DNA of 64,000 bases from Nocardia pseudobrasiliensis NBRC 108224 (lineage in GTDB: Bacteria; Actinomycetota; Actinomycetes; Mycobacteriales; Mycobacteriaceae), in contig NZ_BDBS01000016.1 in assembly GCF_001613105.1 (NCBI RefSeq), positions 30,060-94,059 on the forward strand, in the 5' to 3' direction. Under the pieces are notes generated by a model that saw nothing but the letters and a program-made list of their open reading frames with translations, made no database searches and was not told the origin of the DNA. Positions 21,654 through 30,195 of the stretch are shown in pieces (the stretch's first letter is position 1; each line of letters starts with the position of its first letter). The position numbers were made by a program, and so were the translations under genes.

Positions 21654-21673
21654 GACGCCTTTCACGACTGATT

Positions 21674-21708
21674 TCAACTGACGTTTGAGAGATTACACAA
21701 CCAGTTGA
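21674..21708. promoter_or_regulatory. Inverted repeat upstream of the yheO-type regulator
   Basis: TCAACTG and CAGTTGA (perfect 7-bp arms, 21-base spacer) flank an AT-rich stretch right upstream of the regulator gene. It is a candidate autoregulatory operator. The wide spacer lowers confidence. Confidence 0.35.
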
Positions 21709-21728
21709 TACCACCCGCGACCGGGTGG

Positions 21729-22556
21729 TTACTTGAACGCCGCCGCATTGCGCTCGGCCCATTCCGCGAAACTCCGCGCGGGACGACCGAGCACCTCGGC
21801 CACCGCGGGCTCGACCCGCAGTTCGGCGGGCGTGGGTTCACCGAGGATGCCGAGGGTGTGCTCGACGACGGGCGCGGGCATGAAGCGAACCATGGCCGCC
21901 CGGGCCTCGGCACGGGACAGTTCGGCGAAACGCACCGGCTCACCGATCGCGGCCCCGATGGCCTCGGCCTGTGCGCGCGGCGAGATCGGTTCGGGGCCGG
22001 TCAGCACATAGGTGCGGCCCGCGTGTCCCGCCTCGCGCAGCACCCTCGCCGCGACGGCGGCGATATCGGCCGGGTCGACAACGGGCAGCGCGACATCCGC
22101 GAACGGCGCGGCGATGAATCGTTGCGCGCGAACGGATTCGGCCCACTGCAGTGCGTTCGAGGCGAATCCGGCCGGGCGCAACAGCGTCCAGGGCAGTCCC
22201 GAAGCCGCGACGGCCTCCTCCAGATCCGCGGGGTGCCGCCCCGTGCCGACACCCTGCGAGGACAGCAGAACGACGCGACGAATCCCCTTGTCCCGAGCCA
22301 TTTTCAGCACCTTGGCGAGATCGCCACCCGCACCGAGATATTCACCCGAGGTCAGCAGGAACAGCGCCGTCGCCCCCGTCAGCGCGGCGGCGAGTTCGGC
22401 CGGACGGGCGAGATCGGCTCGGTGACGCGTCACCCCGTCCGGAACATCACCCGCGCCCAGCGAGCGGGATACGGCCGTCACCCGTTCCCCCGCGTCGACC
22501 AGCTCCCGCACCAGCGCCCGCCCGACGTTGCCCGTCGCTCCGGTCACCACAATCAT
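21729..22556 (-). CDS. NmrA-like NAD(P)-binding Rossmann protein
   Basis: A 275-residue atypical short-chain dehydrogenase/NmrA-like protein. It starts with [23 protein letters not shown] (the GATGNVG dinucleotide motif) and has [24 protein letters not shown] and [18 protein letters not shown], all family hallmarks. The usual YxxxK pair is not evident, so it may be a redox sensor or a quinone/isoflavone-reductase-like enzyme. ATG 22556 has GGAGAACGACC upstream. Divergent from an HxlR regulator that probably represses it. Confidence 0.82.
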   Translation of the reverse strand: MIVVTGATGNVGRALVRELVDAGERVTAVSRSLGAGDVPDGVTRHRADLARPAELAAALTGATALFLLTSGEYLGAGGDLAKVLKMARDKGIRRVVLLSSQGVGTGRHPADLEEAVAASGLPWTLLRPAGFASNALQWAESVRAQRFIAAPFADVALPVVDPADIAAVAARVLREAGHAGRTYVLTGPEPISPRAQAEAIGAAIGEPVRFAELSRAEARAAMVRFMPAPVVEHTLGILGEPTPAELRVEPAVAEVLGRPARSFAEWAERNAAAFK

Positions 22557-22600
22557 GGTCGTTCTCCTTCTCCGAGTTGACATTTCGAATGAGGAAGACG

Positions 22601-22629
22601 CTACTATCGGTGAGATAGTAGGTACCTAC
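22601..22629. promoter_or_regulatory. Overlapping palindromes: probable HxlR operator
   Basis: CTACTATC and GATAGTAG (perfect 8-bp arms, 5-base loop) overlap a 12-bp perfect palindrome GTAGGTACCTAC at 22618-22629. Both lie in the 90-bp gap between the divergent NmrA-like and HxlR genes and resemble the paired GTAC-containing sites bound by HxlR-family dimers. Confidence 0.65.
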
Positions 22630-22646
22630 AGGAAAGTATCGGGATT

Positions 22647-23045
22647 GTGAGGAGCGACACATCGAACTGGCGGGCGGCCGCCGACGCCACTCCCGAAACC
22701 GCCTGCCCGATCGCGCCCGTGGTCGATGTGGTGTTCAGTCGCTGGACCACGCCGATCATGTGGTCCCTGCACGAATACGGCCCGCAGCGCTTCGTCGAGT
22801 TGCAGCGCCGGATCGCGACGATCACCCCGAAGGTCCTCACCGAGCGACTGCGCCAGCTCGAACGTGACGGCCTGCTCACCCGCACCTATTACGCCGAGGT
22901 GCCGCCGCGGGTCGTCTACGAGATCAGCGAACTGGGCCGCAGTCTCGCACCGCTGTTCGCCGCGCTGGCCGATTGGTCCCCGCATCTGACCGAGGTGGCC
23001 GCGGCTCGCGAAACCTATGACGCCCGTAAGCGTTCCGAGCCCTAG
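22647..23045 (+). CDS. HxlR family transcriptional regulator
   Basis: A 132-residue winged-helix regulator. TACPIAPVVDVVFSRWTTPIMWSLHEYGPQRFVELQRRIATITPKVLTERLRQLERDGLLTRTYYAEVPPRVVYEISELGRSLAPL is the complete HxlR domain, including the N-terminal Cys (CPI) that is redox- or aldehyde-reactive in several members. GTG start. Divergent from the NmrA-like gene with a double palindrome between. Its stop shares CTAG with the convergent tetR gene. Confidence 0.88.
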   Translation: MRSDTSNWRAAADATPETACPIAPVVDVVFSRWTTPIMWSLHEYGPQRFVELQRRIATITPKVLTERLRQLERDGLLTRTYYAEVPPRVVYEISELGRSLAPLFAALADWSPHLTEVAAARETYDARKRSEP

Positions 23046-23665
23046 CCCGCCGCGAGGGACAGACTCGGTTCGATCGCGGCGAAGGCGGCGCGCAACCGGG
23101 TGGTCAGATTTTTGCGCCCGCCCTTCCCGTCGGCGTGCACCCACGCGCGACCCGCGACACTCCATGCGGTGATCGCCAATTCGGCGAGGATGTGCAGCCG
23201 CAGATCATCGGCCTCGAGTGCGAGCTTGTCCGAGAGCGCCGCGACAATGTCCTTCTGAACGCCGGAGCGGTGGTACTCCACCTGGGCCAGCAGGGCGGGG
23301 GCGGTCAGCACCAACCGCCGAGTGGCGAGATAGCGCCGGTCCCAGTCGGCGTCCAAGGCGGCGACGGTTTCGGCGAGGGCATCGCGCAGTTCGCCGAGCA
23401 CCGATCCGGACAGCTGCCGATCTCCCAGTGCCACAAGGTATTTCGACCACAGCTCGGTCTCGGCCTCGATCGCCACGGCCTCCTTGGTGGCGAAGGCGCG
23501 GAAGAACGTACTGCGCGAGACCTCAGCCTCATCCACCAGTTCGTCCAATGTCGTTGCGTCGTAACCCTTCTCCGAGAACAGCCGCAGCGCCGCGTCGGCT
23601 AGGGCGCGGCGGGTGCGCAGCCGCTTGCGCTCTCGCAGGGGCAGCGCGCGCTCATCCATCGGCAT
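23042..23665 (-). CDS. TetR family transcriptional regulator
   Basis: A 207-residue regulator. The HTH is TRRALADAALRLFSEKGYDATTLDELVDEAEVSRSTFFRAFATKEAV; an all-helical ligand domain follows. The ATG (MPMDERALPLRERKRLRTRR) is kept since the basic N-terminal arm is normal for the family. Divergent from a small winged-helix gene, with an inverted repeat in the gap that is the likely operator. Confidence 0.87.
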   Translation of the reverse strand: MPMDERALPLRERKRLRTRRALADAALRLFSEKGYDATTLDELVDEAEVSRSTFFRAFATKEAVAIEAETELWSKYLVALGDRQLSGSVLGELRDALAETVAALDADWDRRYLATRRLVLTAPALLAQVEYHRSGVQKDIVAALSDKLALEADDLRLHILAELAITAWSVAGRAWVHADGKGGRKNLTTRLRAAFAAIEPSLSLAAG

Positions 23666-23713
23666 ACCGACATCGTATCCGATCCTCGATACCTATCCAC
23701 ACTCAGACTCAAT

Positions 23714-23745
23714 TGACACTTGCGCACAAATGGAACTCAGTGTCA
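23714..23745. promoter_or_regulatory. Probable TetR operator over a promoter
   Basis: TGACACT and AGTGTCA (perfect 7-bp arms, 18-base spacer) lie between tetR and the divergent winged-helix gene. The left arm overlaps a consensus-like -35 TTGACA at 23713-23718, so binding would block transcription of the plus-strand gene. Confidence 0.5.
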
Positions 23746-23785
23746 GAATTCAACGGCAAGCCACGCACCCAGAAGGAGTCGGCAG

Positions 23786-24211
23786 ATGTCCACCCCCACC
23801 CTCAACCCCGCGATCATCGGCCAGGTCGAAAAGCATCACACCGCGGTCCTGGCCAGGGCTTTGTCCGGCACCACACTCGACGAGAAGCAGTGGATCACCC
23901 TCAACCAAGCCCTGACCGGACCCATCGAACGCTCGGCCCACATCGCCCGCGTCGCGACCATGACGCAGTGGGATCCCACCGCGGTCGCCGCCGCCGTGAC
24001 AGCCCTGCTCACCGCCGGACTGCTGCGCGAACTGCCCGGCGATCGTCTCGAGGCCACCGAGGCGGGTGCGACGCTGGTCGGCCGGATCCGCACCGAAACC
24101 GGGGCAATCGTCACCCGCGCCTACGAGGCCGTCTCCGCCGAGGACCGCGCGGTGGCCGCCCGCGTGCTCACGATCGTCAAGGAGCGGCTGGCCGTGGAGT
24201 TGGCCGATTAG
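23786..24211 (+). CDS. Small winged-helix (MarR-like) protein
   Basis: A 141-residue protein. KQWITLNQALTGPIERSAHIARVATMTQWDPTAVAAAVTALLTAGLLRELPGDRLEATEAGATLVGRIRTETGAIVTRAYEAVSAEDRAVAARVLTIVKERLAVEL has the helix-wing-helix arrangement of MarR-type dimers, but the recognition helix is poorly conserved. ATG 23786 is preceded by AAGGAG. Divergent from tetR, which likely controls it. DNA-binding has to be considered unproven. Confidence 0.65.
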   Translation: MSTPTLNPAIIGQVEKHHTAVLARALSGTTLDEKQWITLNQALTGPIERSAHIARVATMTQWDPTAVAAAVTALLTAGLLRELPGDRLEATEAGATLVGRIRTETGAIVTRAYEAVSAEDRAVAARVLTIVKERLAVELAD

Positions 24212-25008
24212 TTCTCCCCCGCCGACAGATGTACGAGGCTGAGCCGGTCGGCGAGGGCGTCGACCGAGGCGGCATCGGCGTAGGCCTCGGTGGTCAACTC
24301 GATGTAGCTGGCCCAGCGGGCGATTCGCGGGGTCCAGCGTTCGACGTAGGCGCGGGCGTGTACGGCCTCGGCCAGGTCGCCCTTCGCCCGCGCCGACCGT
24401 TCCGCGGAAAGCGCTGCGGCCACGGTGTTCTCGGCGACCATCAGCTGTTCGCGGCAGTGGTCGAGATCGGGGACCTCCTCGCGGACGGTATCGGCCTCGA
24501 CCCGCAGATTGAGCACCAGCCCGCGCAATCGGGGATCGGCCACCTCGAGTCGCGGTTCCTCACCCTCCTTCGGCATCGCCCGGCCGGCGGCGGCGATGGC
24601 GCGCAGACAGCGTTCGCGCCGCTGTTTCTCGCGTTTCTCCCAGAGCGCCAGCTCTTTTCGATACTCCTCGACCTCCTTGTGGTCGATCTCGCGATAGCGC
24701 AGTTCGGCCGCCGAACTCATCCGCTCGACGCCCGCCTCGTCGCGCACCACGATCGTGGCCCGCAGCGCCTCGGGTTCCGGATCCGCGGTTCCCTCGATCC
24801 GCGCATCCAGTACCGCCGCGTGCTGTTCCTCGACCAGCTCCCCGCACACCCGGTCGAAGACGGCCGTGCCCACCTGGATGAAGTCCTGGCAGACGCGCCC
24901 GGTGAGGGGTTCGGGGGTATCGAATCGCCCCTCGCCCGTCTCCAGAACGCGTTCCGATCCGGCCGGGTCGGTCCGCATGACAATCCAGCTGTAGAACTCG
25001 CCAGTCAT
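24208..25008 (-). CDS. Hypothetical protein with charged helical centre
   Basis: I do not recognise this 266-residue protein. It begins MTGEFYSWIVMRTDPAGSERVLETGEGRFDTPEPLTGRVCQDFIQVG. A highly charged helical, possibly coiled-coil, region follows (KEVEEYRKELALWEKREKQRRERCLRAI, residues ~115-145), and the protein ends in more helices. No signal peptide, membrane segment or catalytic motif. The ATG at 25008 follows GGAGGACAGG. Its stop overlaps the end of the convergent winged-helix gene. Confidence 0.6.
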   Translation of the reverse strand: MTGEFYSWIVMRTDPAGSERVLETGEGRFDTPEPLTGRVCQDFIQVGTAVFDRVCGELVEEQHAAVLDARIEGTADPEPEALRATIVVRDEAGVERMSSAAELRYREIDHKEVEEYRKELALWEKREKQRRERCLRAIAAAGRAMPKEGEEPRLEVADPRLRGLVLNLRVEADTVREEVPDLDHCREQLMVAENTVAAALSAERSARAKGDLAEAVHARAYVERWTPRIARWASYIELTTEAYADAASVDALADRLSLVHLSAGEN

Positions 25009-25239
25009 CCTGTCCTCCAAAGCTGTTCGGCCCCGACGGGACAACGCGATCACCCCTCGGCCCGACCTTACGATCGCGGCCGGACAGCGGACAACGGCTC
25101 CAGACCGATTTCGGCGAACCGGCAGGTGTGATTCCATTCTGGAACGCGGAAAGTTTCACGACCGCGACACGCGGCGGAGATCTCGAGCCTGTCGGCCCGC
25201 GGTGGTATGACCGAAGGGGACGTTCGCACAGGAGGTCTC

Positions 25240-25428
25240 ATGCTCATCGATCAATGCCACGGCACCCTGATCGTGCACACCGATCGGTCGGTGGAATGCA
25301 CCGAACCGGACTGCCTCGATTCCGACCGTGCCCGGCACACCTTCGTCATCGACTGCTTCGACGTGGCCGGTGGCTGCGGGTGCGCGGTCACCGAGACGGT
25401 TACGGGGCCGCGTAGCCTGGCCGGGTGA
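25240..25428 (+). CDS. Small cysteine-rich protein
   Basis: A 62-residue protein with six cysteines at positions 6, 20, 25, 39, 46 and 48 (CTEPDC, GGCGC) plus His at 7, 13 and 33, suggesting a metal-binding or disulfide-bonded mini-domain. A consensus AGGAGG lies eight bases before ATG 25240, strong support for translation. The downstream gene's GTG overlaps its stop (GTGA), so the two are coupled. Function unknown. Confidence 0.65.
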   Translation: MLIDQCHGTLIVHTDRSVECTEPDCLDSDRARHTFVIDCFDVAGGCGCAVTETVTGPRSLAG

Positions 25429-26069
25429 GTTACGACCAGGTTCTGCTGCCCTCCGGCGTCGCGTCGACACCCGCCGAGGTGGACGCGTATCTGACCGGCC
25501 AGCTGGGCCTGCCCGAGGCGGAGCCGGTGGCGGCCGTCGCGGCCGAGCTCAACCGCCGCAACGACGCCCTACCCGAACAGGACGCCTTCCTGGCCGACGC
25601 GCCGGTGGGCGGTATGGATACCGGTGCGGTGCTGCATGTTTCGAGCGATTACGACGCCATCGGACATCTGCGCGCCCTGCTGTTCGAACTCGCCACCCCG
25701 CGCGGCTACGCCGTCTACGATCCGCAGCTGGCCTGGCTGATCGATCCGGCCGGGCACATCCCGCTCGCGGTCACCCACGGCGGGGCGGGGGAATTCCCGT
25801 ATCTCACCCGCCCCCTGCTCGACCTGTGGATTCCGGCCCTCGACGCGCCGAATCCCTATCTGATCGCCGAACGCGAACCGCACCACTACATCCAGACCTA
25901 CCGCGACGACGCGGGCCGCTACACCGTCGAATACCGCGACGGCTCCCCCGACCGCCACTTCGGCACGTATACCGCGGACGCGAACGTGGTGGCCGAGCTG
26001 ATCTGGGACTGGGCCACCGGCGATCGCGCCCGCTTCGACGCACAGGACTGGCAACCGGTCGAATTCTGA
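25425..26069 (+). CDS. Hypothetical protein coupled to a cysteine-rich mini-protein
   Basis: A 214-residue soluble protein of unknown function. The N-terminal half (YDQVLLPSGVASTPAEVDAYLTGQLGLPE) reads like a small helical domain; the C-terminal half ends in HHYIQTYRDDAGRYTVEYRDGSPDRHFGTYTADANVVAELIWDWATGD, resembling immunity-protein-like or DUF-type beta sheets, but I cannot assign a family. GTG start overlapping the preceding stop. Convergent with the LysE-type gene three bases downstream. Confidence 0.6.
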   Translation: MSYDQVLLPSGVASTPAEVDAYLTGQLGLPEAEPVAAVAAELNRRNDALPEQDAFLADAPVGGMDTGAVLHVSSDYDAIGHLRALLFELATPRGYAVYDPQLAWLIDPAGHIPLAVTHGGAGEFPYLTRPLLDLWIPALDAPNPYLIAEREPHHYIQTYRDDAGRYTVEYRDGSPDRHFGTYTADANVVAELIWDWATGDRARFDAQDWQPVEF

Positions 26070-26072
26070 TCG

Positions 26073-26690
26073 CTACTGATCGGTGACGGCCAGCCGACCG
26101 GCCAGGGCGAGGAAGGACGCGCCGAATACGCGGCGCGTCCAGATGGTGATGGCCGGACGGTCGATGACGTGGGTGCGGACCGCCGCCGCGAACGCGCCGT
26201 AGGCGGCGAACACCACGAAGGTGACGGCCATGAAGACCCCGCTCAGTTCCAGCATGCGCGCCATGGCGTTCGGCTCGGTGGTGCTGACGAACTGCGGCAG
26301 GAACGCGAAGAAGAAGATGGTCAACTTCGGATTGAGCACATTCACCAGAATCGCGGAGACGATCACCCGCAGCGATGACGGAGCGGCGCCGGGCTTTTCG
26401 TCCTCGACAGCGAGACTTCCCTTGTCGCGGAACGTGGCCCACGCCATATAGAGCAGATAGGCCACGCCCAGATACTTCAATGTCTGGAACGCGACGGCAC
26501 TCGTATTCAACAGTGCCGCAAGGCCGGTGACGGCGGCGATCATATGCGGCACGATGCCCAGTGTGCAGCCGAAGGCGGCGACGAGACTGGCCCGCGTGCC
26601 TCGATTCAGTCCGGCCGCCAGGGTGTACAGCGCGCCGGTGCCGGGAGTGGCGACGATGACCAGGGTTGTCAGCAGAAACGCGAGGCTCAT
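26073..26690 (-). CDS. LysE/RhtB family exporter
   Basis: A 205-residue membrane protein with about six helices. The N-terminal signature TLVIVATPGTGALYTLAAGLNRGTRASLVAAFGCTLGIVPHMIAAVTGLAALL and the mid-protein LVNVLNPKLTIFFFAFLPQFV are typical of the LysE translocators that export amino acids or homoserine lactones. Substrate not inferable. ATG start. Confidence 0.88.
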   Translation of the reverse strand: MSLAFLLTTLVIVATPGTGALYTLAAGLNRGTRASLVAAFGCTLGIVPHMIAAVTGLAALLNTSAVAFQTLKYLGVAYLLYMAWATFRDKGSLAVEDEKPGAAPSSLRVIVSAILVNVLNPKLTIFFFAFLPQFVSTTEPNAMARMLELSGVFMAVTFVVFAAYGAFAAAVRTHVIDRPAITIWTRRVFGASFLALAGRLAVTDQ

Positions 26691-26743
26691 CAGGCGGAGA
26701 GTAACCGCTTCCGCGAGCCGAGCCCAGCCCTATTTCTCCCGGC

Positions 26744-27352
26744 TCAGAGAACCCGCCGCCCCGAGAGGGCCCGGCCCAGCGTCAACTCGTCGGCGAACTC
26801 CAGATCGCCACCCATGGGCAGACCCGAGGCCAGGCGGGTCACCGACAGCCCCGGGAAGTCGCGCAGCATTCGAACCAGATAGGTGGCCGTGGCCTCGCCC
26901 TCGGTATTGGGATCGGTGGCGATGATGACCTCGGTCACGTCCACGCCATCGACCTGATTTCCGATGCGCGCCAGCAACTCCCGAATGCGCAACTGATCGG
27001 GGCCCACGCCCGACAGCGGATCCAGCGCACCGCCGAGCACGTGATAGCGCCCGCGGAATTCGCGGGTGCGCTCGATGGCCTGCACATCCTTGGGTTCCTC
27101 GACGACGCAGATCATGGTGCGATCACGTCGCGGGTCCGCGCAGATACGGCACAGCTCACCATCGGAGACCGTGCCGCAGACCGCGCAGAACCGCACCCCG
27201 TCGCGCACCTTCTGCAGCGCCGACTGGAGCCGATCGATCTCGGGCGGCTCCACCGACAGCAGATGAAAGGCGATGCGCTGGGCGCTTTTCGGACCGACGC
27301 CGGGCAGCTTGCCCAATTCGTCGATCAGATCCTGAACCGGACCCTCGTACAA
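26744..27352 (-). CDS. recR: Recombination mediator protein RecR
   Basis: Acts with RecF/RecO to load RecA on gapped DNA. 202 residues: HhH motif [24 protein letters not shown], four-Cys zinc finger (CAVCG ... CRICAD), and the Toprim domain [17 protein letters not shown] ... [18 protein letters not shown]. The start is a TTG (MYEGPVQDL) by alignment with the mycobacterial protein; no ATG or GTG exists in frame nearby and a GGAG lies just upstream. Located 12 bases after ybaB, its usual partner. Confidence 0.95.
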   Translation of the reverse strand: MYEGPVQDLIDELGKLPGVGPKSAQRIAFHLLSVEPPEIDRLQSALQKVRDGVRFCAVCGTVSDGELCRICADPRRDRTMICVVEEPKDVQAIERTREFRGRYHVLGGALDPLSGVGPDQLRIRELLARIGNQVDGVDVTEVIIATDPNTEGEATATYLVRMLRDFPGLSVTRLASGLPMGGDLEFADELTLGRALSGRRVL

Positions 27353-27364
27353 ATGCTCCGTCCT

Positions 27365-27700
27365 CTATCCGAGACCCGGCAGGCCGGGGATGCCGCCGCC
27401 ACCGGCCAGCGGGCCGAACTTCTCCGCGGCCAGCTCCTGCGCCTTGGTCATCGCATTGTTGAGCGCGCCGACGATCAGATCCTGCAGCGTCTCCACATCC
27501 TCGGGATCGACGACCTTCGGATCGATCTGCAGCGAGAGCACCTCACCGGTGGCACGGATGGTCACCTTCACCAGGCCGCCGCCCGCTTCACCCGGCACCT
27601 CGGCGGCCGCGATCTGCTCCTGCGCCTCGAGCACCGCCTGCTGCATCTGCTGGGCCTGCTGGAGCAACGCTCCCATGTCGAAATCTCCACCTGGCTGCAC
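27365..27700 (-). CDS. YbaB/EbfC nucleoid-associated protein
   Basis: A 111-residue DNA-binding protein of the YbaB/EbfC family. [27 protein letters not shown] forms the tweezer helix; [51 protein letters not shown] is the conserved core. The C-terminal Gly/Pro tail is typical. GTG start. Cotranscribed with recR, as in most bacteria. Confidence 0.93.
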   Translation of the reverse strand: MQPGGDFDMGALLQQAQQMQQAVLEAQEQIAAAEVPGEAGGGLVKVTIRATGEVLSLQIDPKVVDPEDVETLQDLIVGALNNAMTKAQELAAEKFGPLAGGGGIPGLPGLG

Positions 27701-27826
27701 GGCCTGTCCTCTCTCGGGGGAAGTGGTTACGTACCAGCGTAGTCACGGTTGGGTCTACCACCCTATCGGCCCGGTCATAGCGACCTACCATCAAAAGCGG
27801 GTCGGGCGATCCCGGTGGAGGCAGTA

Positions 27827-28411
27827 ATGCGTGTAGACCGTGACCTTTTCCGTAAATCCCTGCTGCGCCTGGTAGCGCCCGCCGGTCTGGCGACGCTGCT
27901 CGCCGTGGCGCCCGCGGCGATCCAAACACCAACCGCCAGAGCCGATGTCGATCACGGGGGCGGCTGTGTGATCTACGACTACAACCCCGCCGCGACGGTC
28001 GACTCGCTGCGCGGCAGATGCACACCGGAACAACAGGATCAGATCTTCCGCAACTCACCCCGCGGCAGCGTGCCCACCGGCGTGACCAACGGATGGGTGA
28101 CGCGCCCGCCGATCGTGCAGGCGATCGCGCCACCGTTCTGGATCGGCAAGAACTTCTACACCGGCCCGAACGGCGGCCGCCTGATGAACCGCGTCACCGC
28201 CGCGGGCATCGAGGGCTTCCCCGCCAATGTCTACGTCGCCCCGTCCCGCATGGACGGCCGCCCGGCCTGGGCCTTCGACTACGCCCCCTCGATCCTGTCC
28301 CCGATCTGGGACGAGGTCCGCGAAATCGCCCCGGGCGTCTGGTTCGGCTACTCCTACTGGCGCGGCGTCCTGCAAACCCCACAGCTGCTGACCTTCGTAC
28401 TCACCCGCTAG
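27827..28411 (+). CDS. Secreted hypothetical protein
   Basis: A 194-residue protein with a Sec signal peptide (basic MRVDRDLFRKSLLRLV, hydrophobic core APAGLATLLAVAPAAI, and a TARAD-like cleavage site near residue 38). The mature part has two Cys (GGGCVIYDY, GRCTPEQQ) that could form a disulfide, and an aromatic-rich C-terminus (VWFGYSYWRGVLQTPQ). I do not recognise the family; similar small secreted proteins are common in Nocardia. ATG preferred over the upstream in-frame ATG because it begins the signal peptide. Confidence 0.7.
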   Translation: MRVDRDLFRKSLLRLVAPAGLATLLAVAPAAIQTPTARADVDHGGGCVIYDYNPAATVDSLRGRCTPEQQDQIFRNSPRGSVPTGVTNGWVTRPPIVQAIAPPFWIGKNFYTGPNGGRLMNRVTAAGIEGFPANVYVAPSRMDGRPAWAFDYAPSILSPIWDEVREIAPGVWFGYSYWRGVLQTPQLLTFVLTR

Positions 28412-28424
28412 GCCACGTCGCTTG

Positions 28425-28445
28425 ACCCTCCCATTACCGGAGGGT
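28425..28445 (+). promoter_or_regulatory. Dyad: MerR-type operator and/or terminator
   Basis: ACCCTCC and GGAGGGT, perfect 7-bp arms around a 7-base centre, start inside a -35-like TTGACC (28422-28427) and end just before TTTT. This is the classical layout of a MerR operator lying within a stretched promoter spacer, 15 bases before the merR gene. The same sequence would also fold as an intrinsic terminator for the upstream gene. Confidence 0.6.
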
Positions 28446-28459
28446 GTTTTCTCGATGGC

Positions 28460-29272
28460 ATGACCGCGACAGTCTCCATCGGTGAGTTCGCTCGGCTCAC
28501 ATGTCTGAGCGTGAAGACCCTGCGGTACTACCACGAGGTCGAGCTACTGGCCCCCGCGGCGGTGGATCCGGTCTCGGGGTACCGGCGCTATGGGACGGAC
28601 CAGGTCGCGCAGGCGCATCTCATTCGCCGCCTCCGCGAACTGGATATGCCGCTGCCCGAGATCAGGGCGGTACTGGCCGCACCCGATCAGGCCGCCCGCG
28701 ATGCCGCGCTGCGCGGACATCTGGAACGGATGGAGCAGCAGCTGCTGCGCACCCGCGACATCGTCGCGTCGCTGCGGGCGCTACTGCTACCCGCCGCTCC
28801 CATCCAGGTCGAATACCGTTCCGTCCTGGCCTTTTCCGCCCTGGCCTTACGCACGCGGGTGGCCCGGGTGGACTGCGGCGAATGGTGCGGGACCGCGTTT
28901 CCGTCGCTGTACGGCACGCTCGGTGCGCGAGGCATCGTCCCCGCCGGACCGGGCGGGGCCACCTATTCGACCGAATTCTTCGAAGACGATATCGGCGAGG
29001 TCGTGGCGTACGTCCCGATCACCCCTGCCGACCGGACCGCCTTCGATTCCGACGCGGTGACCGAACTCCCGGCCCGCCGCTTCGCCATCGCCGTACACAC
29101 GGGCCCGTTCGACGATTTCGATCGCACCTACGGTGCGCTGGGAAGCCATGTGGCCGAACACGATTCGGCCCTGTTCGAACCGATCCGCGAGACCTACCTC
29201 GTCAGTCCGGCCGAATCCGGTGACGAGACCACCTACCGCACCGAGGTCTGCTGGCCGATCGGCCGGCTCTAG
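28460..29272 (+). CDS. MerR family regulator with GyrI-like effector domain
   Basis: A 270-residue BmrR-like regulator. The N-terminal HTH and wing VSIGEFARLTCLSVKTLRYYHEVELLAPAAVDPVSGYRRYGTDQVAQAHLIRRLRELDMPLPEIRAVL are followed by a dimerisation helix (~75-110) and a GyrI-like domain (~120-270, ending in the ETTYRTEVCWPIGRL strand) that usually binds hydrophobic cations. The preceding dyad suggests autoregulation. The downstream VOC gene, 16 bases away, is likely cotranscribed. Confidence 0.88.
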   Translation: MTATVSIGEFARLTCLSVKTLRYYHEVELLAPAAVDPVSGYRRYGTDQVAQAHLIRRLRELDMPLPEIRAVLAAPDQAARDAALRGHLERMEQQLLRTRDIVASLRALLLPAAPIQVEYRSVLAFSALALRTRVARVDCGEWCGTAFPSLYGTLGARGIVPAGPGGATYSTEFFEDDIGEVVAYVPITPADRTAFDSDAVTELPARRFAIAVHTGPFDDFDRTYGALGSHVAEHDSALFEPIRETYLVSPAESGDETTYRTEVCWPIGRL

Positions 29273-29288
29273 AAAGGCAAGGAAGACA

Positions 29289-29636
29289 ATGGCACTCACC
29301 CTCAGCAACATCACCTTCGACTGCGACAACGCGACCGTACTGGCCGAATTCTGGTCCCAGCTGCTGGACAGGCCCGTCGATCCCGACGGCAATCAGTACT
29401 TCGCCACCATCGGCCGCGGCGGCCCCGCGCCCACACTCATGTTCATCGCGGTGCCGGACAAGACCCCGGGCAAGAATGTCGTCCATCTCGATCTGTCCGC
29501 CCCCGACTGGCACGAACAGATCGAGCGGGCGATCGCCCTGGGCGCCGAGCGGATCGGCGATTTCGACGAATACGGCCTGCGGTGGGCCACCCTCGCCGAT
29601 CCGGAGGGCAATCTGTTCGATATCGCCCAGGGTTAG
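29289..29636 (+). CDS. VOC (glyoxalase-like) domain protein
   Basis: A 115-residue single VOC domain. LTLSNITFDCDNATVLAEFWSQLLDRPVDPDGNQYFATIG opens the first half and HLDLSAPDWHEQIERAIALGAERIGDFDEYGLRWATLADPEGNLFDIAQ closes the second, the form of glyoxalase/bleomycin-resistance-like proteins. Metal ligands are incomplete. Preceded by GAAAGGCAAGGAAG. Presumably under the control of the MerR regulator directly upstream and perhaps protective against its ligand. Confidence 0.85.
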   Translation: MALTLSNITFDCDNATVLAEFWSQLLDRPVDPDGNQYFATIGRGGPAPTLMFIAVPDKTPGKNVVHLDLSAPDWHEQIERAIALGAERIGDFDEYGLRWATLADPEGNLFDIAQG

Positions 29637-29646
29637 GAGATACGGC

Positions 29647-30114
29647 TCAGGAGAGCTCGCCCTTCAACTTCTCGAGCATCTCGGCCTGAATCTTCTTCAG
29701 CCCCAACGGCGCGAAGATGCCCTCGAAGAATCCGGCCACGCCGCCCGCGCCCTTCCAGCTGGTGCGCACCGTCACCAGCGCGCCGGTGCCCGACGGCGTA
29801 ACCGTCCAAGTCGTCACCATCGTCGAATTCGAATCCCGTTCGGTAACCATCGAATCCGAGACCGACACCACCGCGTGCACGTTGCGGGACCGCTTCTGGG
29901 TGGCCTGCAGCGTCCACTCGGCGACCGTACCCGCCCCCTTGCCACCCTCGAGCACCTTGTAATCGTGATAGTTCGAGGTGAGGATGCGCGGCCGCACGGT
30001 CTCGTAATCGGCGATCGCCTCGAGCGCGCGCTGCGAATCCGCCGGAACGACGACCGAACTGGAGGCGTTGACCTGTCCCACTGTGAGCTCCTTGGTTGAA
30101 TCGGCGCTGTCCAC
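29647..30114 (-). CDS. SRPBCC family protein
   Basis: A 155-residue helix-grip protein. NASSSVVVPADSQRALEAIADYETVRPRILTSNYHDYKVLEGGKGAGTVAEWTLQATQKRSRNVHAVVSVSD and the closing helix FFEGIFAPLGLKKIQAEMLEKLKGEL fit the family. Its place between recR-ybaB and the FAD-oxidase/methyltransferase pair matches that of mycobacterial Rv3718c. Probably binds a lipid; no enzyme activity evident. GTG start. Confidence 0.82.
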   Translation of the reverse strand: MDSADSTKELTVGQVNASSSVVVPADSQRALEAIADYETVRPRILTSNYHDYKVLEGGKGAGTVAEWTLQATQKRSRNVHAVVSVSDSMVTERDSNSTMVTTWTVTPSGTGALVTVRTSWKGAGGVAGFFEGIFAPLGLKKIQAEMLEKLKGELS

Positions 30115-30195
30115 CTACCCTGCCGCCGGGCTATGCTACGCCGCGATCTCGGGGAGTCGGATCACCAGCGTCGCCGGAATCACACGGGGGGATCG

